The notes under the pieces are model-generated. The model ran no database searches. It was not told the DNA's origin and saw only the letters and a program-made list of their open reading frames with translations. Source: CAZADA01 sp964526675 (GTDB taxonomy: Bacteria; Pseudomonadota; Alphaproteobacteria; Caulobacterales; Maricaulaceae). Taken from it: DNA of 30,811 nt. The stretch lies in assembly GCA_964526675.1 (NCBI GenBank), contig CAZGLY010000035.1, forward strand, positions 1 through 30,811, in the 5' to 3' direction. Below are positions 15,783 to 23,645 of the stretch, piece by piece. Both the position numbers and the translations under genes were made by a program. The stretch's first letter is position 1; every line of letters begins with the position of its first letter.

Positions 15783-16750
15783 ACGGCCGGCTCCGGCGCG
15801 GACGTCGGGGTGTCGAGCTCCGCCAAGAGGGCCTCAGCGTGCTCGCGGATCAGCGTTGGCGCGCCGTACGCGACCTGATGGCCAACCCCCGGCGCTAAGG
15901 CGAGGCGGGTGTCCTGGGCGGCGGCGGCCAACGGCGTCGAGTGGCGATGGGTGTAGACGGTGGGGTCGTCCTCACCCGCGATGATGGCCGTCGGCGTGGA
16001 CAGGGTCGTGTAGCGGAGCTCCTGCACCGCCAACTCCTGATTGGCGCGCACGAGGTCCAGGGCGTTTGCGCGAAAGGAGGCGGGGCGAAACAGAAGACCA
16101 AGGCCCGTGCTTTGAGCGTGATCCGGCGGCGGCGACTGGGGCGCGAACCCCGCCCGCACCGCGGAAGCCGCCATCGGCGGAGCGGCGATGGGGATCAGGC
16201 AGCGCGTGAACAGACGACCCAACAGCGGGGCGCTTGCGGCGTAGTTGTACCAACTGACTGGTCCCACATAGCCGTGGCTTGCGGTTCCCAGCAGCAACAG
16301 CGCGCCAACACGCTCGGGGTACTCCAGCGCTAGCCGCAGCGCGACCGCCCCGCCGTAGGAGTGTCCCACGACCAACGGGCGCGACAGGTTCTCCGCGTCG
16401 ATCAGGGCGGCGAGCGCGGCGGCGTGGGTCGCTAAGCGGGTATGGTCGGGAAACGCCGGGCTGTGGCCGAAGCCGGGGCGGTCCGGAGCGATCAACGGCC
16501 CAAGCCCGCCGAGGATGTCGCCCACGTCACGCAAGATGACCCGCGCGTTCGCGGCGGCGCCGTGAACAAGCAGTATGGGCCGCGCATTGGGGCGAGCGTC
16601 GCCGGCTTCCTTGACGTGGAGGCGGAAGGGGCCCGCGGTGACCATCCGGCCGTCCGCCGGCCAGCGGCGGGTGGCCCAGGCCGCATAGAGAGCGCCATAG
16701 GCCGCCAACGCGCCCAGCGCTGCTCCCACACTCGCCAACAGGGTCATCAT
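15779..16750 (-). CDS. Alpha/beta hydrolase with N-terminal hydrophobic anchor
   Basis: A 323-aa alpha/beta hydrolase. A hydrophobic stretch at residues 3-27 is probably a membrane anchor. The domain has HGAAAN (63-68, oxyanion hole), APDRPGFGHS (88-97), the nucleophile elbow GHSYGG with S131, a likely acid in AGEDDPTV near 264 and the histidine in PGVGHQV near 294. It resembles the haloalkane dehalogenase/epoxide hydrolase/esterase branch, but the substrate is unknown. Its stop overlaps the GTG start of the GGCT-like gene by four bases, a coupled pair. A second ATG immediately follows the first, so the exact start is 16750 or 16747. Confidence 0.88.
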   Translation of the reverse strand: MMTLLASVGAALGALAAYGALYAAWATRRWPADGRMVTAGPFRLHVKEAGDARPNARPILLVHGAAANARVILRDVGDILGGLGPLIAPDRPGFGHSPAFPDHTRLATHAAALAALIDAENLSRPLVVGHSYGGAVALRLALEYPERVGALLLLGTASHGYVGPVSWYNYAASAPLLGRLFTRCLIPIAAPPMAASAVRAGFAPQSPPPDHAQSTGLGLLFRPASFRANALDLVRANQELAVQELRYTTLSTPTAIIAGEDDPTVYTHRHSTPLAAAAQDTRLALAPGVGHQVAYGAPTLIREHAEALLAELDTPTSAPEPAV

Positions 16751-16817
16751 GGCGGAGGACCCTATCGTCGCGTACTGGACTGTCTAGGGACCCCGCGTCG
16801 GCTCTTCGCGCCGTCGA

Positions 16818-17672
16818 TCACAGGGCGCGGCCGCGCGCGCGAACCTCCAGGTCGTCGGCGCGCGCTTTGGCGTATGGGTGCTCCGGGTAGATCTCCAGGA
16901 CCGCGGCATAGGCGTCATAGGCGCCGGCCCAGTTCTCCAGCTGCTCAAACAAGGCCCCCAGAGTGAGCAGGGCGTCGTACCGCCGGGGCTCCAGCCGCAG
17001 GGCTTGCTCCAGGTCGGTGACCGCCCGCACGACGTCGCCATCGAGCGTCGCAATCTCCGCGCTGCGCACCCACGCTTCCGCGGATTGGTCCGCCAGCTCC
17101 ACCGCGCCGTCCGCCAGACGACGCGCCAATCCGAGATCGTCGGCGCTGCCCGCGGCGGCGGCGCGATCCGTCAGCAATGTCGCCGTTGGGTCCCCGACAT
17201 CGCGCCACAGCGCCTCAATCTCCTCGGCGACAAAGGCCGCCTCTTCGGCGTTGGAGGCCATCTTCAACTCGGCGAAAAGCCAAGCCAAACGTTGGGCCAC
17301 CGGCGCGTCCGGACCGGGTTCAAGCGTCGCGAGCATGTCCTTTAAGGATGGCGTCGGCAGGCCGAACGGCCCCGTCGGGGCCTCCAGATCCAGCCCCGGC
17401 GCGCCGAGCACGCCCTCAAAATCGAAGTCGTCCGCATAATCATCCGGAAGGGCGAAGGGCGGCTGCGGCGCGTTGGGATCGACTTCGAGGGGAGCCGCCT
17501 CGTTGATGGCGTCTTCCGGCGGATCCGTCGCCATGGGCGCGTCCTGCGCGGACGCGGGTGACGTCAACGCCCAGACGGACGCCGCGCACACAGCACACAG
17601 CCGCGCGAGCCAAAAACCGCGACGCGGCGCGTGAGACGTATCGTTGCGGTGAGTTTGCGAGACACCAGCCAT
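16818..17672 (-). CDS. Secreted TPR-repeat protein
   Basis: A 284-aa protein with a signal peptide: positive N-region, hydrophobic core LARLCAVCAASVWAL and cleavage around SPASAQ-DA (about residue 43). A proline/acidic linker follows (45-110). Residues 120-280 are helical and hold TPR-like repeats (AEAWVRSAEIATLDGDVVRA, EQALRLEPRRYDALLTLGAL, YAAVLEIYPEHPYAKARADD). It is probably periplasmic and mediates protein-protein contacts; no specific partner is indicated. It is 110 bases downstream of rpmJ on the same strand, with a GC hairpin between them, so it may have its own promoter. No ribosome-binding site is apparent before the ATG. Confidence 0.8.
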   Translation of the reverse strand: MAGVSQTHRNDTSHAPRRGFWLARLCAVCAASVWALTSPASAQDAPMATDPPEDAINEAAPLEVDPNAPQPPFALPDDYADDFDFEGVLGAPGLDLEAPTGPFGLPTPSLKDMLATLEPGPDAPVAQRLAWLFAELKMASNAEEAAFVAEEIEALWRDVGDPTATLLTDRAAAAGSADDLGLARRLADGAVELADQSAEAWVRSAEIATLDGDVVRAVTDLEQALRLEPRRYDALLTLGALFEQLENWAGAYDAYAAVLEIYPEHPYAKARADDLEVRARGRAL

Positions 17673-17752
17673 AAGGGGAGTGTAAGGCTACGGCGTTACG
17701 TTTTCGAGAGGCGCGCGAACTTTCCGACGGGCCTCCCACCGGCTGCGCTGAT

Positions 17753-17772
17753 CCGGCCGCTTCCCTGGCCGG
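17753..17772. terminator. GC hairpin downstream of rpmJ
   Basis: CCGGCC and GGCCGG form a perfect 6-bp stem around an 8-base loop, 10 bases after the rpmJ stop codon. There is no T tract. It is probably a transcription pause or a 3' end for the short rpmJ message. Confidence 0.4.
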
Positions 17773-17782
17773 GAACCCGCGG

Positions 17783-17908
17783 TTAACCTTGGCGGGCCTT
17801 AAAACGCGGGTCTTTCTTGTTGATCACGTAGATTCGTCCCCGCCGACGCACGACTTGGCAAGCCCGATGCCGTTGCTTGAGAGACTTAAGCGAGCTCTTA
17901 ACTTTCAT
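17783..17908 (-). CDS. rpmJ: 50S ribosomal protein L36
   Basis: A 41-aa protein starting MKVKSSLKSLKQRHRACQVV and ending in INKKDPRFKARQG, which is the alphaproteobacterial form of L36. Only one cysteine (residue 17) remains, so this is the zinc-independent type that lacks the CxxC ribbon. It is a component of the large ribosomal subunit. A longer in-frame reading upstream is not used. The ATG (17908-17906) shares the palindrome CATG with the ATG of the divergent lytic transglycosylase gene, so the two coding regions begin on top of each other. A GC hairpin follows the stop codon. Confidence 0.97.
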   Translation of the reverse strand: MKVKSSLKSLKQRHRACQVVRRRGRIYVINKKDPRFKARQG

Positions 17909-19187
17909 GACCCAATTCCGCCGACCGTCGCGTGAGCCACGCTGGCTACTGCGCCACGCTTTGAAAGTCAACGCCAAAGCCGCGTTCGTGGCGCTGGCGG
18001 CGTTTGTCGGTGCGGCCGGGGCTTCGGCCCAGCCGGACAGCCCGACCTTGCGCGAGCCCTTCGCGGTGTGGCGGGCGGCGTTCGCCCAACGCGCGGCCGC
18101 GCAGGGCCACAGTGATGCGTTGATCGCCGCAACGCTCGCCGGTGTTGAACCGGATTTAGCGCTTGTCGCGCTTGATCGCAATCAGCCGGAATTTGTCCGC
18201 CCATTGTGGGAGTATCTGGACTCTGCGCTGTCAGAGAGCCGTCGCGAGACCGGGCGCGAGCGCTTGGCGGAGGAAGCGGCGCTGCTCACCCAGTTGGAAG
18301 GCCGTTATGGCCCGCCGGCCGAAGTGATCACCGCGATTTGGGGACTTGAGAGCGCTTATGGCGCGGTGATCGGCGATCATGACGTGGTCCAAGCGCTGGC
18401 GACCTTGGCGTGGGACGGGCGCCGCCGCGCTTTGTTCGAACGCGAGCTCATGGCGGTGTTGACGATCTTGGCGTCCGGCGCGGTTGAACGCAGCGACCTG
18501 ATTGGCGGGTGGGCCGGAGCGATGGGCCAAACGCAGTTCATGCCGTCGACCTTTGTCCGCTACGCGGTCGATCATGACGGCGATGGGCGCAAAGATCTGT
18601 GGCGTGACCGTGGGGACGCCCTGGCCTCGGCGGCCGGGTACCTGTCGGATCACGGTTGGCGGCGCGACGCGCCGTGGGGTGTGGAGGTCCGCTTGCCGGC
18701 GGGGTTCAATCATGCGCTCGGGGATGGCCGGCGCAATCGCGTCGCCGATTGGGCGCGCCTGGGCGTGACGCGCGCGGACGGCGCGCCGTGGAGCGACGCC
18801 AGCCTGGCGGCGACGGCGCGTCTGCTCAGCCCCGCGGGCGCGCGCGGGCCCGCCTTCCTGACCTTCGCCAACTATGACGTGATCAAGCGCTACAACAACT
18901 CCACGGCATACGCCTTGGCGGTCGGGCTGTTGTCGGACTCGTTGGCGGGTCGGCGCGGCGTGATCGCGGCCTGGCCGCGCGACGAGCAACCCTTAGCCCG
19001 CACGCAGATCGAAGAACTGCAACGCCGGCTCAGCGCGCTGGGTTACGACACCGCGGGCGTGGACGGGCGCATTGGGCCGAACACGCGCAAAGCCTTGCGC
19101 GCCTGGCAGGCGGATCGGGGGCTTGCGCCGGACGCGTTCGCCACCGTGCGTTTGCTGGACCAGCTCCGCGCGCAAGCGCCGGGCTGA
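17907..19187 (+). CDS. MltB-like lytic murein transglycosylase with peptidoglycan-binding domain
   Basis: A 426-aa periplasmic enzyme that cleaves the glycan strand of peptidoglycan to give 1,6-anhydromuramic ends. The signal peptide runs to about residue 41 (VALAAFVGAAGASA-Q). The SLT_2-type catalytic domain covers about 47-350: the catalytic glutamate is E148 in IWGLESAYG, with GAMGQTQFMPSTF and NYDVIKRYNNSTAYA also diagnostic. A peptidoglycan-binding type 1 domain occupies about 367-422 (GVDGRIGPNTRKALRAWQAD). The ATG at 17907 is used; an upstream TTG at 17877 lies inside rpmJ. The promoter must therefore lie inside or beyond the divergent rpmJ gene. The C-terminal domain is of the same type as that of the PodJ-like protein in this window. 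Confidence 0.93.
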   Translation: MTQFRRPSREPRWLLRHALKVNAKAAFVALAAFVGAAGASAQPDSPTLREPFAVWRAAFAQRAAAQGHSDALIAATLAGVEPDLALVALDRNQPEFVRPLWEYLDSALSESRRETGRERLAEEAALLTQLEGRYGPPAEVITAIWGLESAYGAVIGDHDVVQALATLAWDGRRRALFERELMAVLTILASGAVERSDLIGGWAGAMGQTQFMPSTFVRYAVDHDGDGRKDLWRDRGDALASAAGYLSDHGWRRDAPWGVEVRLPAGFNHALGDGRRNRVADWARLGVTRADGAPWSDASLAATARLLSPAGARGPAFLTFANYDVIKRYNNSTAYALAVGLLSDSLAGRRGVIAAWPRDEQPLARTQIEELQRRLSALGYDTAGVDGRIGPNTRKALRAWQADRGLAPDAFATVRLLDQLRAQAPG

Positions 19188-19224
19188 CCAGCGCCCAGCC
19201 GCCCTCTCGGTTCGCGGTTTCGCA

Positions 19225-20112
19225 TCACGCGAGGCGGGTGAGGTCCGCGGCCGCGGCGTTGTCCAGTATGGCCGCGAGGCCGCTGCGAACCAGCTCCTGG
19301 CCGCCCTTGGACGCGGCCAGCACGGCGTTCACGCCGCCGACCGCGTCCGCGACGGCCGCCGGCGGCGCCAAGCCCTTGTCCAAGCTCACAAGACACAACG
19401 CGGCGAACAAATCCCCCGCGCCACTCCACGCGGCTGGACGTCCTGTCGGCTGGACGCCGGCTGGTCCGGGTTGCTGCGGCCCGCTCGCCAGCCACACGCC
19501 GTCGGAACTCGCCAAGGTGACGCCGACGCCTGGGCCACCATCCGGGGTCGGCGCTGGCGTCGATGTCACGGCGGCGAGCCGCGCCGGTCGATCGGCGACG
19601 CCGCGGAGAGTCTCGGCGGCTCGGCGCGCCGTCTCCCAATCCGCCACCGGCTGGCCCGTCAACCGCGCGGCCTCCCACGCGTTGGGCGTTACGACGTCCG
19701 CGAGGGGAAGCAGCCGCGCCGCCAGAGCCAGGGCCACGTCCGGCGGCACGTAAAGCCCCTTTGGCGCGTCGCCCATCACCGGATCACAGACATAGCGCAG
19801 CCCCGGTCGCGCGTGCTTCAGGGTTTCGATCAGCGTGGCGGCGGCCTCCACCTGCCCAGCGTTTGCGAAGTACCCCGTCAGCACCCAGCGCGCTTCCGCC
19901 GCCAGGGGGTGGGCGGCGGCGCTTTCCAGAAGCGACGCAAACGCTGCGTCGGGCGTCGCCGCGCCGCCAGGCGGCCCCCAGCCGGGATGGCGTCCGAGCG
20001 TGACGGTCGGCGCCGCAATCACTTCAAGCCCTTGGGCGTGAAGCGCCGGCGCGATGATCCCCAGCCCAACCGCGGAGGCTGCCGCGAAGGAGGAGATCGC
20101 GATGACGGTCAT
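19225..20112 (-). CDS. pdxY: Pyridoxal kinase
   Basis: A 295-aa ribokinase-superfamily enzyme that phosphorylates pyridoxal (vitamin B6 salvage) with ATP. Diagnostic points are an N-terminal MTVIAISSFAAASAVGLGII (substrate lid region), YVCDPVMGDAPKGLYVPPDV (about 107-126), DVVTPNAWEAARLTGQPV (138-155) and the catalytic anion hole AWSGAGDLFAALCL (about 232-245, with D as base). The length agrees with PdxY/PdxK enzymes; a PdxK or thiamine-pathway (ThiD-like) role is less likely given the PNAWEAARLTG motif. It is divergent from the CoA lyase gene, with a strong inverted repeat between the two. The start codon is ATG with no strong ribosome-binding site. Confidence 0.88.
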   Translation of the reverse strand: MTVIAISSFAAASAVGLGIIAPALHAQGLEVIAAPTVTLGRHPGWGPPGGAATPDAAFASLLESAAAHPLAAEARWVLTGYFANAGQVEAAATLIETLKHARPGLRYVCDPVMGDAPKGLYVPPDVALALAARLLPLADVVTPNAWEAARLTGQPVADWETARRAAETLRGVADRPARLAAVTSTPAPTPDGGPGVGVTLASSDGVWLASGPQQPGPAGVQPTGRPAAWSGAGDLFAALCLVSLDKGLAPPAAVADAVGGVNAVLAASKGGQELVRSGLAAILDNAAAADLTRLA

Positions 20113-20132
20113 GTCGGGTGTCCGTACCAGGG

Positions 20133-20186
20133 AGAAAGCGGTGCGGCCGACATCCCATGGTCCTCACCGCGCGGCCACCGCTTTCT
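20133..20186. repeat. 11-bp perfect inverted repeat in the pdxY / CoA lyase divergent region
   Basis: AGAAAGCGGTG (20133-20143) and CACCGCTTTCT (20176-20186) are exact reverse complements separated by 32 bases. The stem can extend by four more pairs after a small bulge. The loop carries the palindrome CCATGG. It is either a large RNA hairpin in one of the two leaders or a two-site protein operator. There is no T tract, so ordinary termination is unlikely. Confidence 0.55.
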
Positions 20187-20308
20187 TGGGGGCGCGGCTG
20201 TTTGGGCGCGATCGATTCGCGTAGGTTGTGGATCGTCACGCTCGGCGGCGGCGACGCCGTTGGCGCAGAGTGTTGTTGTACGCTCGGCCTGTTTGCGAAG
20301 GAGGCCCG

Positions 20309-21274
20309 ATGTCCGCCCCGTCATCCTCCGTTCCACCCGCCGTGCTCGCCGCTGATGAGCGGAGCGCTTCGCGCGCCGCGGTCAGCTTGCGCCGGTCTGT
20401 CTTGTTTGCGCCCGCCTCCAACGCGCGCGCGGTCGCCAAGTTGGCCGACCTCGACGCCGACGTCGTGGTGCTGGATCTCGAGGACGCCGTCGGCCCGCAG
20501 GACAAGGACGCCGCGCGCGCCGCCGTGATCGCCTGGCTGGAGGCCCCAAGCGTGCGCGAGCCGGACGCATCCGGGCGGCGTAAGGAGTTGGTCGTGCGCG
20601 TGAACGCGCTGGAGACTCCGGAAGGCGCGGCGGATCTTCAGGCGATCGCGCCCCTCGGGCCGGACGCGATCCTTCTGCCGAAAGTGGATTCGGCGGACGA
20701 CTTGGCGCGGGTCAGCGCGGCGTTTGACGCCCTTGATGTCCGGCGCGGCATGGCGTTGTGGGCGATGATCGAGACGCCGAAGGCCGCGCTCCACGTGGCG
20801 GAGATCGCAAGCCTTGGGGCGCGTCGACGTCTTGCCGCGCTGGTGGTCGGCACGAACGACCTCGCCGCGAGCCTGCGCATGCCGCCGGCGGATCGGCGCG
20901 CGTGCTTGGGCCCGGTGTTGCTGCAGACGGTGCTCGCGGCGCGGGCGCACGGGCTAGCGGCGATTGACGGCGTGTACAACAATCACCGCGACCAGGAAGG
21001 TTTCTCGATGGAGGCTGACGAAGCCGCCAGCTACGGCTTCGACGGGAAATCGCTCATCCACCCGAGCCAGATTGCGCCCTGCCACGCGGCGTTCGCGCCG
21101 ACGCCGGAGGCGGTCGCCTGGGCGCGCAAGGTGCGCGCGGCGTTTCAATCGCCGGAGAATCTGCAGAGCGGGGTGATTTCCGTGGATGGCCAGATGGTGG
21201 AGCGCCTGCATCTGGCCGAGGCTGAGCGCGTCCTAACGTTGGCGGCGGCGAACGGCGAGAGCGCGGGTTCTTAA
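20309..21274 (+). CDS. CoA ester lyase, HpcH/HpaI aldolase (CitE / malyl-CoA lyase) family
   Basis: A 321-aa Mg-dependent TIM-barrel lyase that should cleave or condense a (3S)-malyl-, citramalyl- or citryl-CoA type ester. Visible motifs are RRSVLFAPASNARAVAKL, VVLDLEDAVGPQDKDAAR (metal-binding Glu/Asp), AILLPKVDSADDL, ALWAMIETPKAALH (catalytic Glu), VVGTNDLAASL and FDGKSLIHPSQI. AAGGAGG lies five bases before the ATG at 20309; the frame is open further upstream but has no signal. It ends six bases before the convergent mnmC. Substrate is not certain; similar proteins serve the ethylmalonyl-CoA or glyoxylate routes or itaconate/citramalate breakdown. Confidence 0.9.
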   Translation: MSAPSSSVPPAVLAADERSASRAAVSLRRSVLFAPASNARAVAKLADLDADVVVLDLEDAVGPQDKDAARAAVIAWLEAPSVREPDASGRRKELVVRVNALETPEGAADLQAIAPLGPDAILLPKVDSADDLARVSAAFDALDVRRGMALWAMIETPKAALHVAEIASLGARRRLAALVVGTNDLAASLRMPPADRRACLGPVLLQTVLAARAHGLAAIDGVYNNHRDQEGFSMEADEAASYGFDGKSLIHPSQIAPCHAAFAPTPEAVAWARKVRAAFQSPENLQSGVISVDGQMVERLHLAEAERVLTLAAANGESAGS

Positions 21275-21280
21275 ACGGCT

Positions 21281-23254
21281 CTAGCGGCCGCGCTTGAGGG
21301 CGCGCACGAGCGCGCGCGCCGGATGGAGCGCTTCGGCCGCGCCGCGTTCCAACGCCCCGGGCTCGCCGCAGGCCGCGCTCGCCAGCGCCTCGGCGAGCAG
21401 CGGCGCCCAGCTCAACCCGCGGCTGCCCAACCCGCCGAGAATGTAGAGCCCGGGGTGCAACTGAGCCGGCTCGGCGACGTCCACGCGTCCGGCTGCGAGG
21501 CCCGCGAACTGCGCCCGAAAGTCGGCCTCAACCGGCGCCGGGCCGACATACGGCAAGCGATCCGGCGTCGTGGCTCGGAGGGCCGCGCGCCCCTCGATCA
21601 TGGCGGGGTTTATCCGAGCGGCCAGGTCCGGCGCGCGCGCGGCGAGCAGGGCGTGGTTGCGCGCGTTGCTCTCGTCCGTGACGGCTGGCGGTGCGTCGTC
21701 GGTCCAGGGGTCGTACGTCGCGCCGAACGCCAGAGACGCGCCGCTGTCCGTTGCGCAGGGCGCGGCGTAACCCCCAAACGTCAGCGCGTGCCGCGGGGCC
21801 GGGCCGGTGAGCGGCGCCCAGCTGAGCTGGCCGCGGGAGGCGGGCAACGGCAAGAACGCGCTTTGCTCAAACCGCGCCAGGTGCGCGCCGCACGCCAGCA
21901 CGCAAATCTCCGCCGCGGCGAGGGCGCGACCCTCGTTATCGCGTGCGACCCAGCCGCCGTCGGCGGGCGCCACCGATACCGCGGCGCTCCCGGTGCGCAC
22001 ATCCGCATGGGCGAGGGCCTCCTCGACCACGGCGCGAGGCCGCGCGACCCCCGCTTGGGGCAGAAAAAGGCCCGCCGCGTCCGGGGCGCCCGTCGCGGCG
22101 GCGATGTCGGGCGTGAGCGGCGCGGCCATCGATGGCGGCAGAGCCTGCGTGGCGAGGAGCGCCTCGAGTTTGCCGCGCTCGTCAGCGTCCGTCGCGATCT
22201 GCGCCACGCCGCAGGGGGTGAAGCGATCGTCGGCTCCTCGGAGGCTGTCCAACGCAAAGGCGTAGGCCGCGCGATGGAACCGCGCGGCGGGGCGGTCGTC
22301 GCGATCCAGGCGCGGCGTCACCAGGCCCATCGGATTGCCGCTGGCGGCGCCGGCGGGCGTCGCGCTGGCCTCGAGCACCGTGACCGCCACGCCCCGGCGC
22401 GCAAGCGCGTGCGCCGCCGATGCGCCGGCGAGGCCGGCCCCGATCACCAGCGCGGCGCCCGGAGGCGCGGTGCGACGACCGGCCGGCAGCGTCGGGGGGC
22501 GCGCAGGCTCCGTCGCGACGGGCGTTCCGTCGAAGACCGCTTCCAGCCGTTCGCGCTTGGAGCCGAAGCCAGGCCGTTTCGCCACGCGAAAGCCTGCGGC
22601 TTCGAGCCCACGCCGCACTGCGCCCGCCACGGTGTAGGTCGCCGCGCGCGCGCCCGGCCGGCAGCGGGCCGCGACCGCGAGCAAAGTCTCAAGCGACCAC
22701 ATGGCGGGATTTCGCGCCGGCGCAAAGCCGTCCAAGAACCACGCGTCGGCTGTGACCTCCAGCTGCGCCAACGCCGTCTCCACCGGAAGGTAGGCGAGCG
22801 TCAAAACCACGCCATCGTCTTCGAAGCGTCGGCGGTGGACGCCTTTGATCCGTGGCGGCAGGCGCGCGGCGAGGGCGGCCGAAAGCGGGGCCAGCGCGGC
22901 GTCGCGGGCGATAAAGGGGGCGTGGGCGCGGCGAAGCTGATCGTCGGTCAGCGGCGCTCCTTCAACGGAGACAAAGTGCAACTGCGCGCCGGGCGCTCTT
23001 GAGCGTCGCCAGACATCCCACGTCGCCAAGAGATTAAGGCCGGCGCCAAATCCCAACTCGCCGATGACAAAGCGGTCTTTCCCGCGCCAGGCGTCCGGCA
23101 AGCCGCACCCGTCCAAAAACACCGCGCGCGTCTCCGCCAGACCGTCGACGGCGGAGTAGTACACATCATCATAGGCGCTGGATCGGGGCGCCGCAGCGTC
23201 CGACCAATCAAGGGCTGGGGCGTCCGGCGCGAGGGAGGGCGAGCTGGCGGTCAC
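21281..23254 (-). CDS. mnmC: Bifunctional tRNA (mnm5s2U) methyltransferase / FAD-dependent oxidoreductase MnmC
   Basis: A 657-aa fusion that completes 5-methylaminomethyl-2-thiouridine in the wobble position of certain tRNAs. The N-terminal half (residues about 20-245) is the SAM-dependent methyltransferase: SSAYDDVYYSAVDGLAETR, FVIGELGFGAGLNLLATWDV and WFLDGFAPARNPAMWS. The C-terminal half (from about 265) is the FAD oxidase: ALVIGAGLAGASAAHALARR with the GxGxxG fingerprint, SGNPMGLVTPRLDRDD and the terminal YILGGLGSRGLSWAPLLAE. The domain order and length (E. coli MnmC is 668 aa) are normal. The start is taken as the GTG at 23254; longer frames upstream to 23425 have no family similarity. 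The stop is six bases from the convergent CoA lyase stop. Confidence 0.94.
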   Translation of the reverse strand: MTASSPSLAPDAPALDWSDAAAPRSSAYDDVYYSAVDGLAETRAVFLDGCGLPDAWRGKDRFVIGELGFGAGLNLLATWDVWRRSRAPGAQLHFVSVEGAPLTDDQLRRAHAPFIARDAALAPLSAALAARLPPRIKGVHRRRFEDDGVVLTLAYLPVETALAQLEVTADAWFLDGFAPARNPAMWSLETLLAVAARCRPGARAATYTVAGAVRRGLEAAGFRVAKRPGFGSKRERLEAVFDGTPVATEPARPPTLPAGRRTAPPGAALVIGAGLAGASAAHALARRGVAVTVLEASATPAGAASGNPMGLVTPRLDRDDRPAARFHRAAYAFALDSLRGADDRFTPCGVAQIATDADERGKLEALLATQALPPSMAAPLTPDIAAATGAPDAAGLFLPQAGVARPRAVVEEALAHADVRTGSAAVSVAPADGGWVARDNEGRALAAAEICVLACGAHLARFEQSAFLPLPASRGQLSWAPLTGPAPRHALTFGGYAAPCATDSGASLAFGATYDPWTDDAPPAVTDESNARNHALLAARAPDLAARINPAMIEGRAALRATTPDRLPYVGPAPVEADFRAQFAGLAAGRVDVAEPAQLHPGLYILGGLGSRGLSWAPLLAEALASAACGEPGALERGAAEALHPARALVRALKRGR

Positions 23255-23313
23255 GCCCGTCGTCTTACCGTCACACGGTTCCGCGCCCAACGCCGCGTTC
23301 AGCGGCCGCGACC

Positions 23314-23538
23314 TCAGTAGCCGTGGCGGCGCCAGCGGCTGTGGCGGTCCTCCGCGGAGCGCGGGCCGAAGAAGAACCAAAGGATCCAGCCGATAAACGG
23401 CACGAGCAGCAGCACCACGATCCACAGCGCCTTGCCCAACGCGCCCATGCGCGCTTGGGCGACATTGAGGATCGCCCAGATCATTAGGATCAGGCCCAAA
23501 AGGCCGACCAAGCCCGTCACCTCAAACCCGAAATTCAT
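23314..23538 (-). CDS. Small membrane protein, PLDc_N domain
   Basis: A 74-aa protein with two transmembrane helices (residues about 7-26 and 36-57). The motif ALGKALWIVVLLLVPFIGWI, then LWFFFGPR, is the PLDc_N (phospholipase D nuclease N-terminal) family, which also occurs as a stand-alone small inner-membrane protein. The charged tail ends in RHSRWRRHGY. GGAGAGGAG lies directly before the ATG, so expression should be good. A small palindrome (TATCG-N5-CGATA) lies 35 to 49 bases upstream, around the likely -10. It precedes mnmC by 59 bases on the same strand. Its function is unknown. Confidence 0.85.
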   Translation of the reverse strand: MNFGFEVTGLVGLLGLILMIWAILNVAQARMGALGKALWIVVLLLVPFIGWILWFFFGPRSAEDRHSRWRRHGY

Positions 23539-23572
23539 CGCTCCTCTCCGTCACCGACCGTTGCGTCCATCT

Positions 23573-23587
23573 TATCGTTATTCGATA
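23573..23587 (-). promoter_or_regulatory. Palindromic operator-like site upstream of the PLDc_N gene
   Basis: TATCGTTATTCGATA contains a perfect 5-bp inverted repeat (TATCG/CGATA) with a 5-base spacer in a short AT-rich patch, where the -10 of the PLDc_N gene is expected. It looks like a repressor operator; which regulator would bind is unknown. Confidence 0.35.
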
Positions 23588-23645
23588 TAGTGCGGTGTGG
23601 GCCCGCGCGTGTCAACGGCGGCGGAGTCGGTGCGTCCGGCCGCGA

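Noticed and set aside
17886..17901. Second CtrA-type box (TTAA ... TTAA) near the rpmJ/transglycosylase start
   Set aside because: The spacing between the half-sites is 8, not 7, and both lie within the conserved rpmJ coding sequence.
21323..23002. 559-aa plus-strand open frame over mnmC
   Set aside because: Arginine-rich shadow of mnmC, whose own frame has both catalytic domains.
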